Source: Chloroflexota bacterium (GTDB taxonomy: Bacteria; Chloroflexota; Limnocylindria; QHBO01). Taken from it: 14,341 bases of DNA. Numbering within the stretch: position 1 is the first letter of the stretch; each line of letters opens with the position of its first letter. A program made the translations under genes and the position numbers. Under the pieces are notes generated by a model that was given only the letters and a program-made list of their open reading frames with translations, did no database searches and was not told where the DNA came from. Of this stretch, positions 8,092 to 13,783 are shown one piece after another. Location: positions 1 through 14,341 of the forward strand of contig JADLBB010000258.1 in the NCBI GenBank assembly GCA_020848055.1, written 5' to 3'.

Positions 8092-8655
8092 TCAGCCCAC
8101 CGAGTCGGCGACGCGAACCGCGGCGACCACCGGTTCAATGGCCATGTCGCGCAGCGCGGCCTCGAGCAGGGCCTCGCCGGTGACGGCGTCGATCGGGAAG
8201 TTGGCCACGCCGGCCCGGACCGAGCCGGCAGGCAACTTCGACTCGATTCGGTCCACCACCAGTTGGCCACCCATCCGGTCGGTCTGGGGCAGCAGCAGGA
8301 ACGTCGTCTCGCCGTCGCGCCAGGCCCGGTCGACCTGGCGAGGGGAAGCGGCCTCGATCACGGCCTGGTGGTTGGGGGCCCCTGGTACGTCCGCCGTGGC
8401 TCGAACGGCGACGAGGCTGAGCTCCTGGCCGAATCTGCGGGCACGCGCCATCTCGTGGGCCAGCGGGTCGAGCGCCGGACCGGCCTCAGCCGGCGATCCG
8501 GGCGCCTGCGCCATCCGCCGCAGCACTACCAACAGGAGCAGGATAGCTGCAGCCAGCAGCACCAGGCCGATCGTGTCCGTGCCATGAGCGACGAAACCGG
8601 CGACCGCGCCGCCGATGGTGGCCAGGACCAGCGGCAGCATGCGAGGCCTGCTCAC
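8092..8655 (-). CDS. Membrane protein with degenerate GGDEF-like domain
   Basis: A 187-aa protein from a GTG at 8655. Two hydrophobic helices (about 6-22 and 27-46) anchor a cytoplasmic domain (about 60-172) with diguanylate-cyclase layout. An amphipathic HEMARARRFGQELSLVAV opening strand is followed by RDGETTFLLLPQTD at 113-126, where active enzymes have R-x-GGDEF followed by a leucine-rich strand. A later stretch, VRAGVANFPIDAVTGEALLEAAL, matches the GGDEF family's VSIGVATFP and ADxAL region. The signature reads GETTF, so the catalytic and metal residues are missing and cyclase activity is unlikely. The start overlaps the ugd stop as GTGA and the stop lies 1 nt before the sugar transferase start, so it is locked between those enzymes. 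Its role is probably regulatory or scaffolding. The family assignment rests on pattern only. Confidence 0.7.
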   Translation of the reverse strand: MSRPRMLPLVLATIGGAVAGFVAHGTDTIGLVLLAAAILLLLVVLRRMAQAPGSPAEAGPALDPLAHEMARARRFGQELSLVAVRATADVPGAPNHQAVIEAASPRQVDRAWRDGETTFLLLPQTDRMGGQLVVDRIESKLPAGSVRAGVANFPIDAVTGEALLEAALRDMAIEPVVAAVRVADSVG

Positions 8656-10070
8656 CTGGTGTGCCCGCCATCCAGGGCGCCCTCGGCATGGGCTATCGCG
8701 GCCGAGGCGTTCTGCACATTGACCATGACCGACTCCGACCGCGTCACGGGTTGGTGCGTCCCGCGCCCGAAGGCGTGGTAGGTCCAGCCGGCCTCGGTCA
8801 TGGCGGCGGCATCCAACGCGCCACGTCCATCGACCATGAGCGGGTTCCGCACGATGTTTGCTGCGGCCAGCCAGTCCAGCTCGCGGAAGACGCTCCACTC
8901 GGTGGCCAGCACCACCGCATGCGCATCGCGCATGGCGGCCATCGGGCTCTCGGCGACGTCGAGGCCGGGCACCTGCTCCACGGCACTCGACCGTGCTGCC
9001 GGCATCGGATCGTAGGCGACGACGCGCGCGCCGGCATCGAGCAGATGCTGGGCGATTCGGAGCGAAGGTGCCTCGCGCAAATCGTCGGTGTCAGGCTTGA
9101 AGGTGAGGCCAAGCAGGGCAACCCGGGCGTCGTGCAGGCCCGACAGCATCCTGTTCAGGGCCAGCAGCACGCGACGCGGTTGGAACTCGTTGATCTGTTT
9201 GACCGCCGCGAGCAGAGGGGCATGGACCTCGCGAGACTGGGCGTCGAGCAGCGTCATGGCGACCTGGTGGGGCAGGCACGAGCCTCCGAATCCGACGCCC
9301 GGACGCAGGAAGCCGGTGCCGATGCGCTTGTCGTAGGTCATCGAGGCGACCACGTTGTCGATTGTGGCCCCGTAACTGTCGCAGATGCCCGCCAGCTCGT
9401 TGGCGAAGCTGATCTTGGTCGCAAGGAACAGGTTCGCCGCCAGCTTGCCGACCGATGCGTCCAGCGCGGGCAGCACCACCATTGGGGCGCTGCTGGGCGC
9501 ATAGAGCTCGGCGAGTGCCCGCTGGCCGAGTCCGGTCTCGTCACTGACGAGCCCGATCACGACGCGATCGGGCTGCATGAAGTCGTGAAGTGCACTGCCC
9601 TCGCGCATGAACTCGGGGTTGAGGATGGTCGGAACCGGTCCGGAGTTCTCGCCGGCACGCGCCTCGACGTACGAGGCCAGGCTGGCCACGTACTCCGGGG
9701 GCAGCGTGGAGCGAACCACGAGCGTCGTGCCCGCGCCCAGCATTGGCACGAGGGCGTCGAGGGTGCTCGATATGGTATCGGTCTGCCAGCCACCGTGGCC
9801 GTCGTGTGTACCGACGGCGACCATCACGATATCTGCCCGGTGGACCGCCCGGCTCATCGCGTCCGGGCCGGCGAACTGCAGCCGACCTGACTCCCGGTTG
9901 CGCTGGACCACTTCGTCGAGGCCGGGCTCGAAGATCGGCATCCGGCCGTCTCGGAGCGCGCTCAACCGAGCTTCGCTGGCTTCGATGCCGACGACCTGGT
10001 TCCCCCATTCGGCGAGGGAGGCGGCGGTCACCAGCCCCACGTAGCCGAGCCCAACAACTGATACGCGCAA
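8652..10070 (-). CDS. ugd: UDP-glucose 6-dehydrogenase (UDP-glucose/GDP-mannose dehydrogenase family)
   Basis: A 472-aa cytoplasmic NAD-dependent oxidoreductase expected to convert UDP-glucose to UDP-glucuronate in two steps. Visible features are VVGLGYVGLVTA (4-15), RSTLPP with Thr122, NPEFMREGSALHDF with Glu157, GKLAANLFLATK with Lys209 and Asn213, and GFGGSCLPHQ with the nucleophile Cys265. GLTFKPDTDDLREAPS follows in the C-terminal domain. Length and domain order are normal. The residues after Cys265 are unusual: characterised enzymes usually have K-D at the third and fourth positions, here His268-Gln269. The start is a TTG at 10070 with a strong GGGAGGGG site 6 nt upstream and the correct MRVSVVGLG N-terminus. 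It is the first gene of a coupled block with the GGDEF-like and sugar transferase genes, preceded by a 350-bp leader. Confidence 0.93.
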   Translation of the reverse strand: MRVSVVGLGYVGLVTAASLAEWGNQVVGIEASEARLSALRDGRMPIFEPGLDEVVQRNRESGRLQFAGPDAMSRAVHRADIVMVAVGTHDGHGGWQTDTISSTLDALVPMLGAGTTLVVRSTLPPEYVASLASYVEARAGENSGPVPTILNPEFMREGSALHDFMQPDRVVIGLVSDETGLGQRALAELYAPSSAPMVVLPALDASVGKLAANLFLATKISFANELAGICDSYGATIDNVVASMTYDKRIGTGFLRPGVGFGGSCLPHQVAMTLLDAQSREVHAPLLAAVKQINEFQPRRVLLALNRMLSGLHDARVALLGLTFKPDTDDLREAPSLRIAQHLLDAGARVVAYDPMPAARSSAVEQVPGLDVAESPMAAMRDAHAVVLATEWSVFRELDWLAAANIVRNPLMVDGRGALDAAAMTEAGWTYHAFGRGTHQPVTRSESVMVNVQNASAAIAHAEGALDGGHTR

Positions 10071-10076
10071 CGGCGT

Positions 10077-10084
10077 CCCCTCCC
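10077..10084 (-). promoter_or_regulatory. Shine-Dalgarno site deciding the TTG start of ugd
   Basis: On the minus strand the octamer GGGAGGGG lies 6 nt before a TTG codon that opens the conserved MRVSVVGLGYVG N-terminus. No ATG or GTG in frame gives a better N-terminus, so the TTG start is well supported. Confidence 0.7.
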
Positions 10085-10208
10085 GCTAGTTGCTGTTCTG
10101 CCACCACGTCTGGCGGATTGACCTGGTTGCGGGGATATCCCGCCTCCGATCAGTGTTGGCCGATGGCTCCAAGATGACGTGACAGATAGAACGGTGATGA
10201 GATGATTC

Positions 10209-10249
10209 TCGAGTACTACCGTACTCGATGTCCGGTACCGTAGTACCGG
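10209..10249. promoter_or_regulatory. Two tandem dyads with GTAC-N4-GTAC core, candidate operator
   Basis: The first dyad (10209-10228) has perfect 8-bp arms, TCGAGTAC and GTACTCGA, around TACC. The second (10232-10249) has perfect 7-bp arms, CCGGTAC and GTACCGG, around CGTA. Both share GTAC-N4-GTAC, and their centres are 22 bp apart, about two helical turns, as expected for two dimers bound on one DNA face. They lie about 140-180 bp upstream of the ugd start. No T-tract follows on either strand, which argues against a pair of terminators. The binding protein is unknown. Confidence 0.55.
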
Positions 10250-10258
10250 CGTTCCGTC

Positions 10259-10274
10259 GGGTCAATATAGACCC
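10259..10274. repeat. Small inverted repeat with AT-rich core
   Basis: Arms GGGTC and GACCC flank AATATA, one of the few AT-rich hexamers in this GC-rich leader. It sits 9 bp beyond the tandem GTAC dyads. Read on the minus strand the core is TATATT, a possible -10 element, which would put the dyads just downstream of transcription start. No good -35 hexamer is found at normal spacing, so this is only a weak promoter candidate. Confidence 0.3.
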
Positions 10275-10380
10275 CACCCTCGCCGTTGCGCGCTCGCACC
10301 AAGACGAGGTCAGTCGTTGAGTAACGCGAGCACGACGGCGGCCGCCCGATCCAACGGGAGCGGCGGCACGCATCCGGTGA

Positions 10381-10399
10381 GCCTTCGCAGTCGCGAGGC
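10381..10399 (-). terminator. Possible hairpin terminator after the zinc-ribbon gene
   Basis: On the minus strand GCCU and CGC pair with GCG and AGGC around a GACU loop, with one bulged A, about 20 nt after the zinc-ribbon stop codon. There is no U-tract, so intrinsic termination would be inefficient by the classical model. It is listed because of its position. Confidence 0.25.
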
Positions 10400-10420
10400 A
10401 TCCCCACGATGTCGCGCCGA

Positions 10421-10894
10421 TCAGGTCCGCAGCGGCGAGCCGCACTGGCGGCAGAAGCGCGCCACCTCGTCGTTCGGGGCGCGGCACTTCGGGCACTGCC
10501 TGCGGGGGGCCAGCCGCCGTCGCTCTGGGTCGTCGGGCATCGGCGGTCCGAGGGTGGAACGCAGAGTCATGGCCGAATGGGGACCCGGTTGAGGACGCGA
10601 CGCAGACGGCGAGACCCGATTCGGCCCGTGCTCCAGGTCAGGGCGAGTGAAGGGCGGAGGCGGGTCCGGATTCGTCCTGGACCTCGCGTCAGGGCGACTG
10701 AAGACGACGCTTGGCGCGGCGGGCGGTGGAGCCTCGTCGGGTTCGGGTGTGTCATCCCGTCTGTTGAAGGGCCGCAGCAACCTGCCGGCGGCCAGCGCGC
10801 CGGGCCCCAGCAACCGGGCCGCGTACGCGATGATTCCGAACAGCAGCGCGCTGACCAGGCCAACTACGAAGGCGAACAGCAGGTCGGAGACCAT
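10421..10894 (-). CDS. Membrane-anchored zinc-ribbon protein, unknown function
   Basis: A 157-aa protein with three clear parts. One hydrophobic helix lies at about 4-28 (a membrane anchor), followed by a long Pro/Arg-rich, probably disordered linker at about 40-130. The C-terminal zinc ribbon has the pattern CPKC (134-137) and CRQC (148-151), then GSPL, typical of zinc_ribbon_2/DUF-type 'CxxCG' tails. Such ribbons usually bind protein or nucleic acid; nothing indicates a specific role. The ATG at 10894 is 9 bp after the stop of the short methyltransferase-like remnant. The 350-bp leader of ugd follows, so cotranscription with ugd is uncertain. The four cysteines and the conserved tail make a real gene likely. 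Confidence 0.72.
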   Translation of the reverse strand: MVSDLLFAFVVGLVSALLFGIIAYAARLLGPGALAAGRLLRPFNRRDDTPEPDEAPPPAAPSVVFSRPDARSRTNPDPPPPFTRPDLEHGPNRVSPSASRPQPGPHSAMTLRSTLGPPMPDDPERRRLAPRRQCPKCRAPNDEVARFCRQCGSPLRT

Positions 10895-10903
10895 CGTCGA
10901 CGC

Positions 10904-11119
10904 CTATTGCGGATCGTGGTGCGGTTGGTGCACGAGCCACTCCACGCGGTGGAAGGCTTGCCTTGCGATGCTGCGCGGAGTCAGCCACGCGCCGAACTCG
11001 ACGCAGGTGCTGCTGATCTCCCCGATGACGCCATCCTCGCCGTTCTGGCTGTGCACGTTGCACCGGTATCGGTCGAACGTCTTCATCATCGGCCCTTCGG
11101 CCACCTTAGCAAAGTCCAT
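10904..11119 (-). pseudogene. Remnant resembling the N-terminus of FkbM-like methyltransferases
   Basis: A 71-aa frame. Residues about 14-33 (DRYRCNVHSQNGEDGVIGEI) look like the conserved SQNGEDGV opening of FkbM-like SAM-dependent methyltransferases. CVEFGAW at about 39-45 looks like the following VEFGA-W/S-DG motif. In full-length homologues the two blocks are separated by a longer linker and the second is followed by DG and about 150 more residues. Here the linker is short, the DG is missing and the frame ends after an unrelated 26-residue tail. This suggests an internally deleted, truncated gene; a short functional protein remains possible. A second ATG at residue 11 (MMKTFDRYR) may be the native start. 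It follows cysS by 24 bp on the same strand. Confidence 0.5.
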
Positions 11120-11124
11120 TGCCG

Positions 11125-11147
11125 CCGAACAGCACCGAGCCGTTCAG
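11125..11147 (-). terminator. Hairpin overlapping the cysS stop codon
   Basis: In the minus-strand RNA, CUGAACGGC pairs with GCUGUUCGG (9 bp including two G-U wobbles) around a five-base loop. The cysS UGA stop lies in the first arm. No U-tract follows, so it is either a weak terminator, a 3'-end stabiliser or chance pairing. Confidence 0.28.
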
Positions 11148-12592
11148 GTGGTTGTGCCATCCGCCCGTCCAGGGGGGCGATTCGAGGGCGCGCTGACCTG
11201 GCCTTCGGGCGTGTCGCGCACCTCGACCCCCATGGCGGCCAATTCGTCGCGCAGGGCGTCGGAGGTCGCCCAGTCGCGGGCCGCGCGCGCGGCAGCGCGG
11301 CGCTCCAGCAGCTTGGTCGCGCCATCGGGCAGCGCCGCCGGCCCGGGCGATGGGGCATCCAGCGACAGGCCGAGCACCCGGTCGAAATCGCGCAGCAACG
11401 CCCGGCGCTGCGCATCGGACAGCGCGTTGGCGGAGGCGACCTCGTGCGCCACGGCCAGGGCGGCAGGCATCCCGAGGTCCTCTGCGATGGCACCGATGAA
11501 CCGTGCGCGGTAGGAGGCCATCGGCTCGGACGCCAGATCGACCGGCTCGTCGGGCGCCGACGCAACGGCACGTCGCAGCCGGGCGAGGCCGGAGGCGGCC
11601 GCGTGCATCGCATCGGCGGTGAAGTCGAGCTTGCTGCGATAGTGCGCGGACAGGGCCAGGTGACGAAAGGCGAGCGGCTCGTGGCCGAGGCCGGCGAGGT
11701 CGGCCACGCGGATGACGTTTCCGGTGCTCTTGGCCATCTTGGCATCGGCCATGGTCAGGAACTCGCCGTGCAGCCAGGTGCCGACCACGGGGTGCCCCAG
11801 CGCACCTTCGGACTGAGCGATCTCGTCCTCGTGGTGCGGGAACTTCAGGTCGATGCCGCCGGTGTGGATGTCGAACCGCTCTCCGAGATGCTTGAGCGAC
11901 ATGGCCGAGCACTCGATGTGCCAGCCGGGGAACCCATCGCCCCAGGGAGACGGCCACTTCATGAGCCGGTGTTCGCCTGCGCGCTTCCAGAGCGCGAAGT
12001 CCGCCGGATCATGCTTGTCCGATTCCACCTCGACCCGGTGGCCAGCATGCAGCTCCTCGATGCGCTGACCCGACAGCTTGCCGTAGTCGGGAAACGCGCT
12101 CACGTCGTAGTAGATGGTGCCGTCCACCTCGTAGGCCAGGCCCTTGCGCAGCAGCGTCTCGGTCAGGGCGATCATCTCGTCGATGTGATCGGTCGCGCGC
12201 GGCATCACGTCGGCCGGCAGGATGTTCAGCAGCGCCTCGTCCTCCAGCCAGGCGGCAGTGTAGAAGTCGGCGATCTCGGCCGGCGTCCTGCCCGCCAGTG
12301 CCGCTGCCTCCTCGACCTTGTCCGGGCCGCCGATCGAATCGTGATCGTCGTTGCGCATGTGCCCGACATCGGTGATGTTCTTGACGTAGCGCACCTCGTA
12401 GCCGAGGTACTCGAGAGTCCGATGCAGCAGGTCGCCGAACAGGTAGGTGCGCAGGTTGCCGATGTGCGCGTACTTGTAAACCGTGCTGCCGCAGGTGTAG
12501 ATGCCGACGCGACCGGGCTCGGTGGGCACCAGCGGCTCGGTGCGCCGGGTCAACGAGTTGTGCAGTCGCACCTGCGGCGGATTCTCTGCCAT
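11144..12592 (-). CDS. cysS: Cysteinyl-tRNA synthetase
   Basis: A class I aminoacyl-tRNA synthetase that charges tRNA-Cys with cysteine at the expense of ATP in the cytoplasm. Counting from the upstream in-frame ATG at 12604 (486 aa), landmarks are IYTCGSTVYKYAHIGN (zinc Cys38 and the HIGH-type motif at 47-50), FPGWHIECSAM with zinc Cys232, DLKFPHHEDEIAQSE with His257 and Glu261, and the KMAKS loop at 289-293. The C-terminal helical domain follows. Length is normal for the family. I prefer the ATG at 12592 (MAENPPQVRL, 482 aa): it matches the usual short N-terminus, and a TACAAT box overlaps the 12604 ATG, leaving that codon upstream of any transcript from the box. Neither start has a Shine-Dalgarno sequence. 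The gene diverges from the NUDIX gene. Confidence 0.95.
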   Translation of the reverse strand: MAENPPQVRLHNSLTRRTEPLVPTEPGRVGIYTCGSTVYKYAHIGNLRTYLFGDLLHRTLEYLGYEVRYVKNITDVGHMRNDDHDSIGGPDKVEEAAALAGRTPAEIADFYTAAWLEDEALLNILPADVMPRATDHIDEMIALTETLLRKGLAYEVDGTIYYDVSAFPDYGKLSGQRIEELHAGHRVEVESDKHDPADFALWKRAGEHRLMKWPSPWGDGFPGWHIECSAMSLKHLGERFDIHTGGIDLKFPHHEDEIAQSEGALGHPVVGTWLHGEFLTMADAKMAKSTGNVIRVADLAGLGHEPLAFRHLALSAHYRSKLDFTADAMHAAASGLARLRRAVASAPDEPVDLASEPMASYRARFIGAIAEDLGMPAALAVAHEVASANALSDAQRRALLRDFDRVLGLSLDAPSPGPAALPDGATKLLERRAAARAARDWATSDALRDELAAMGVEVRDTPEGQVSAPSNRPPGRADGTTT

Positions 12593-12602
12593 GGGGAGAC
12601 GC

Positions 12603-12608
12603 ATTGTA
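12603..12608 (-). promoter_or_regulatory. Candidate -10 box of cysS
   Basis: TACAAT on the minus strand ends 10 nt before the ATG at 12592, which would give a leader of about 3-4 nt. No recognisable -35 is present. The evidence is the hexamer and spacing only. Confidence 0.4.
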
Positions 12609-12656
12609 GCGGGGCGGCCGATGCTCCCTGCCGACCGGCACCGGCCGCCGCGCGAC

Positions 12657-12662
12657 TACCAT
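12657..12662 (+). promoter_or_regulatory. Candidate -10 box of the NUDIX gene, leaderless geometry
   Basis: TACCAT is followed by exactly 6 nt and then the GTG at 12669. Transcription starting 7 nt after the box would begin on the start codon itself. No Shine-Dalgarno sequence and no clear -35 are seen. Confidence 0.4.
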
Positions 12663-12668
12663 GGCGTG

Positions 12669-13259
12669 GTGCCAGAACTCGACGCCAGCGGCCAGTTTCC
12701 CCTCACCATCGGCGAGGAGCCCCGCTTCTGCCCCGCCTGCGCGCAGCCGGTGGTGCCGCGAACCCTTGAGGCCGACCATCGTCCGCGACTGGTCTGTCCC
12801 AGCGGGCACGTCACCTGGCGCAACCCCAGGCTGGTGGTAGGGACCCTGCCGGTCTCCGCCGGGCGCGTGTACCTCGCACGCAGGTCCATCGAGCCGGCGG
12901 CCGGGCTGTGGAGCTATCCGGGCGGCTTTCTCGAGTCGGGCGAGTCGGCGCAGGAGGGTGCCCGCCGCGAGACCGAGGAGGAGACCCAGCTGCGGGTCGA
13001 GATCGGTCGCCTGATCGGGGTCTACTCGCGTCCGCATGCCGGCGTCGTGACCATCCTGTACGAGGCGGCGATCGTCGGCGGCCGACCGGATCCGGCCTCG
13101 GAGACGAGCGAGGTCCGTGCATTCGGCCCCGACGAGATCCCGTGGGACGAGCTGGCCTTCACGACGCTGGAGTCGGGGCTGCGTGACTGGATCGCCTCGC
13201 TGCCGGGCCGCGGGCCGCGGTTCGAGCCGGAGCTCTATGTCGAGGGCGACCCCGAGTAG
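12669..13259 (+). CDS. NUDIX hydrolase with N-terminal zinc ribbon
   Basis: A 196-aa protein from the GTG at 12669; an in-frame ATG at 12621 would add 16 residues of low plausibility. The N-terminal ribbon has FCPAC and, about 20 residues on, LVCPSGHVTWRNPRLVV, the arrangement of the NudC-like zinc-ribbon NUDIX group. The last ligand pair is altered: CPSGH instead of the usual CPxCGH. The NUDIX box GFLESGESAQEGARRETEEE keeps the G-x5-E-x7-R-E-x2-E-E core that binds divalent metal; the later Gly is Gln. Members hydrolyse nucleoside diphosphates linked to another moiety (NADH, ADP-ribose, (d)NTPs). The substrate is not predictable here. It diverges from cysS, and its 3' end overlaps the convergent membrane gene by 25 bp. 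Confidence 0.88.
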   Translation: MPELDASGQFPLTIGEEPRFCPACAQPVVPRTLEADHRPRLVCPSGHVTWRNPRLVVGTLPVSAGRVYLARRSIEPAAGLWSYPGGFLESGESAQEGARRETEEETQLRVEIGRLIGVYSRPHAGVVTILYEAAIVGGRPDPASETSEVRAFGPDEIPWDELAFTTLESGLRDWIASLPGRGPRFEPELYVEGDPE

Positions 13260-13708
13260 CGCGTCACCTCGCTTCGCACGGGAACGCCGGCCGCGAGCAG
13301 CACCCCGTATCCGAGGGTTGCCAGCACGGGGACGGCGTGGCCGGCCAACGCGGCGCCATCGGCCTCGCGCGTGAACGCGGCCGCGATCAGGCCCCAGGCC
13401 AGGAGCGCCACGACCGGCGCCGCCACGGTGAGGGTGGCGCGAACGGTGAAGAAGCGCGCGAAGAAGTAGGCGAACAGCATGCCGATGACGGCGCCGCCAA
13501 GCTGGATGGCCGCGAAGCCCAGCACGAAGGCGAGCGCATCACCGTCGGCCGAGCCGATGATCGCAGCAGCCATCGGCCGCAGCGCAAAGAGCGGATCGCC
13601 GGTGGCGAGCGCGCTGACGGCCATGGCGATGGCGGCCCAGGCGTAGCCTCCCGCCAGCCCGGCGATGAAGCCACGGTATGCCAGCCGCAGGCCGTTGACC
13701 TCGGTCAT
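13235..13708 (-). CDS. Small four-helix membrane protein, unknown function
   Basis: A 157-aa protein with hydrophobic helices at about 12-34, 58-85, 91-112 and 122-141, rich in Ala and Gly. A short conserved-looking loop, ATGDPLFALRPMAAAIIG, follows helix 1. No catalytic motif or named family is evident to me; the overall look is of a DUF-type integral membrane protein. The ATG at 13708 is preceded by TAGGCT plus 6 nt, without a Shine-Dalgarno sequence, which points to a leaderless transcript. Its 3' end overlaps the convergent NUDIX gene. It lies downstream of fabF on the same strand, but a UUCG hairpin separates the two, so it is probably its own transcription unit. Confidence 0.75.
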   Translation of the reverse strand: MTEVNGLRLAYRGFIAGLAGGYAWAAIAMAVSALATGDPLFALRPMAAAIIGSADGDALAFVLGFAAIQLGGAVIGMLFAYFFARFFTVRATLTVAAPVVALLAWGLIAAAFTREADGAALAGHAVPVLATLGYGVLLAAGVPVRSEVTRYSGSPST

Positions 13709-13714
13709 GGCCGC

Positions 13715-13720
13715 AGCCTA
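13715..13720 (-). promoter_or_regulatory. Candidate -10 box of the small membrane gene, leaderless geometry
   Basis: On the minus strand TAGGCT is followed by 6 nt and the ATG at 13708. This is the same spacing as at the NUDIX gene. There is no obvious -35. Confidence 0.38.
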
Positions 13721-13741
13721 CGTGTGGGGCGCGCCGGGAGC

Positions 13742-13761
13742 CACCGAACCGAAGTCCGGTG
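13742..13761 (-). terminator. UUCG-tetraloop hairpin downstream of fabF
   Basis: In the minus-strand RNA, CACCGGAC pairs along 8 bp (one G-U) with GUUCGGUG and is closed by a C(UUCG)G tetraloop, an exceptionally stable loop type. It starts about 22 nt after the fabF stop and ends 33 nt before the next gene. No U-tract follows. Position and stability favour a terminator or a 3'-end-protecting element. Confidence 0.5.
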
Positions 13762-13783
13762 CGTCGTGGTACCCGCAGTTGGC

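Larger units (their letters stand above)
10071..10420. other. 350-bp non-coding leader between ugd and the zinc-ribbon gene
   Basis: No convincing gene is present; short frames crossing it have no recognisable motif. From the zinc-ribbon stop toward ugd it holds a bulged hairpin (10381-10399), a weak dyad with an AT-rich core (10259-10274), two adjacent perfect dyads (10209-10249), a small GCGGG/CCCGC hairpin (10129-10143) and the ugd ribosome-binding site. The AT-rich core reads TATATT on the minus strand and could be a -10 box, but no matching -35 is visible. Given its position it probably contains the promoter and control sites for ugd and the genes coupled to it. Confidence 0.6.

Noticed and set aside
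8661..9890. A 409-codon open frame on the plus strand
   Set aside because: It is antisense to ugd, whose whole length is conserved, and contains no motif of its own.
10129..10143. GCGGG/CCCGC hairpin containing GGGATATCCC in the ugd leader
   Set aside because: A short five-pair stem in GC-rich DNA with no positional logic; kept only as a note within the leader entry.
10216..10407. A 63-codon minus-strand frame in the ugd leader
   Set aside because: Its second half looks codon-like, but there is no Shine-Dalgarno or recognisable family, and its stop falls inside a perfect dyad; chance is more likely.
10310..10420. In-frame continuation of 36 sense codons after the zinc-ribbon stop
   Set aside because: The TGA follows a complete zinc-ribbon tail (GSPLRT). 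Nothing suggests readthrough or selenocysteine, and the extension has no motif.
10409..12769. A 786-codon open frame on the plus strand
   Set aside because: It is antisense to the zinc-ribbon gene and cysS, which have firm motifs. Its composition is Arg/Gly/Pro-rich and it shows no domain.
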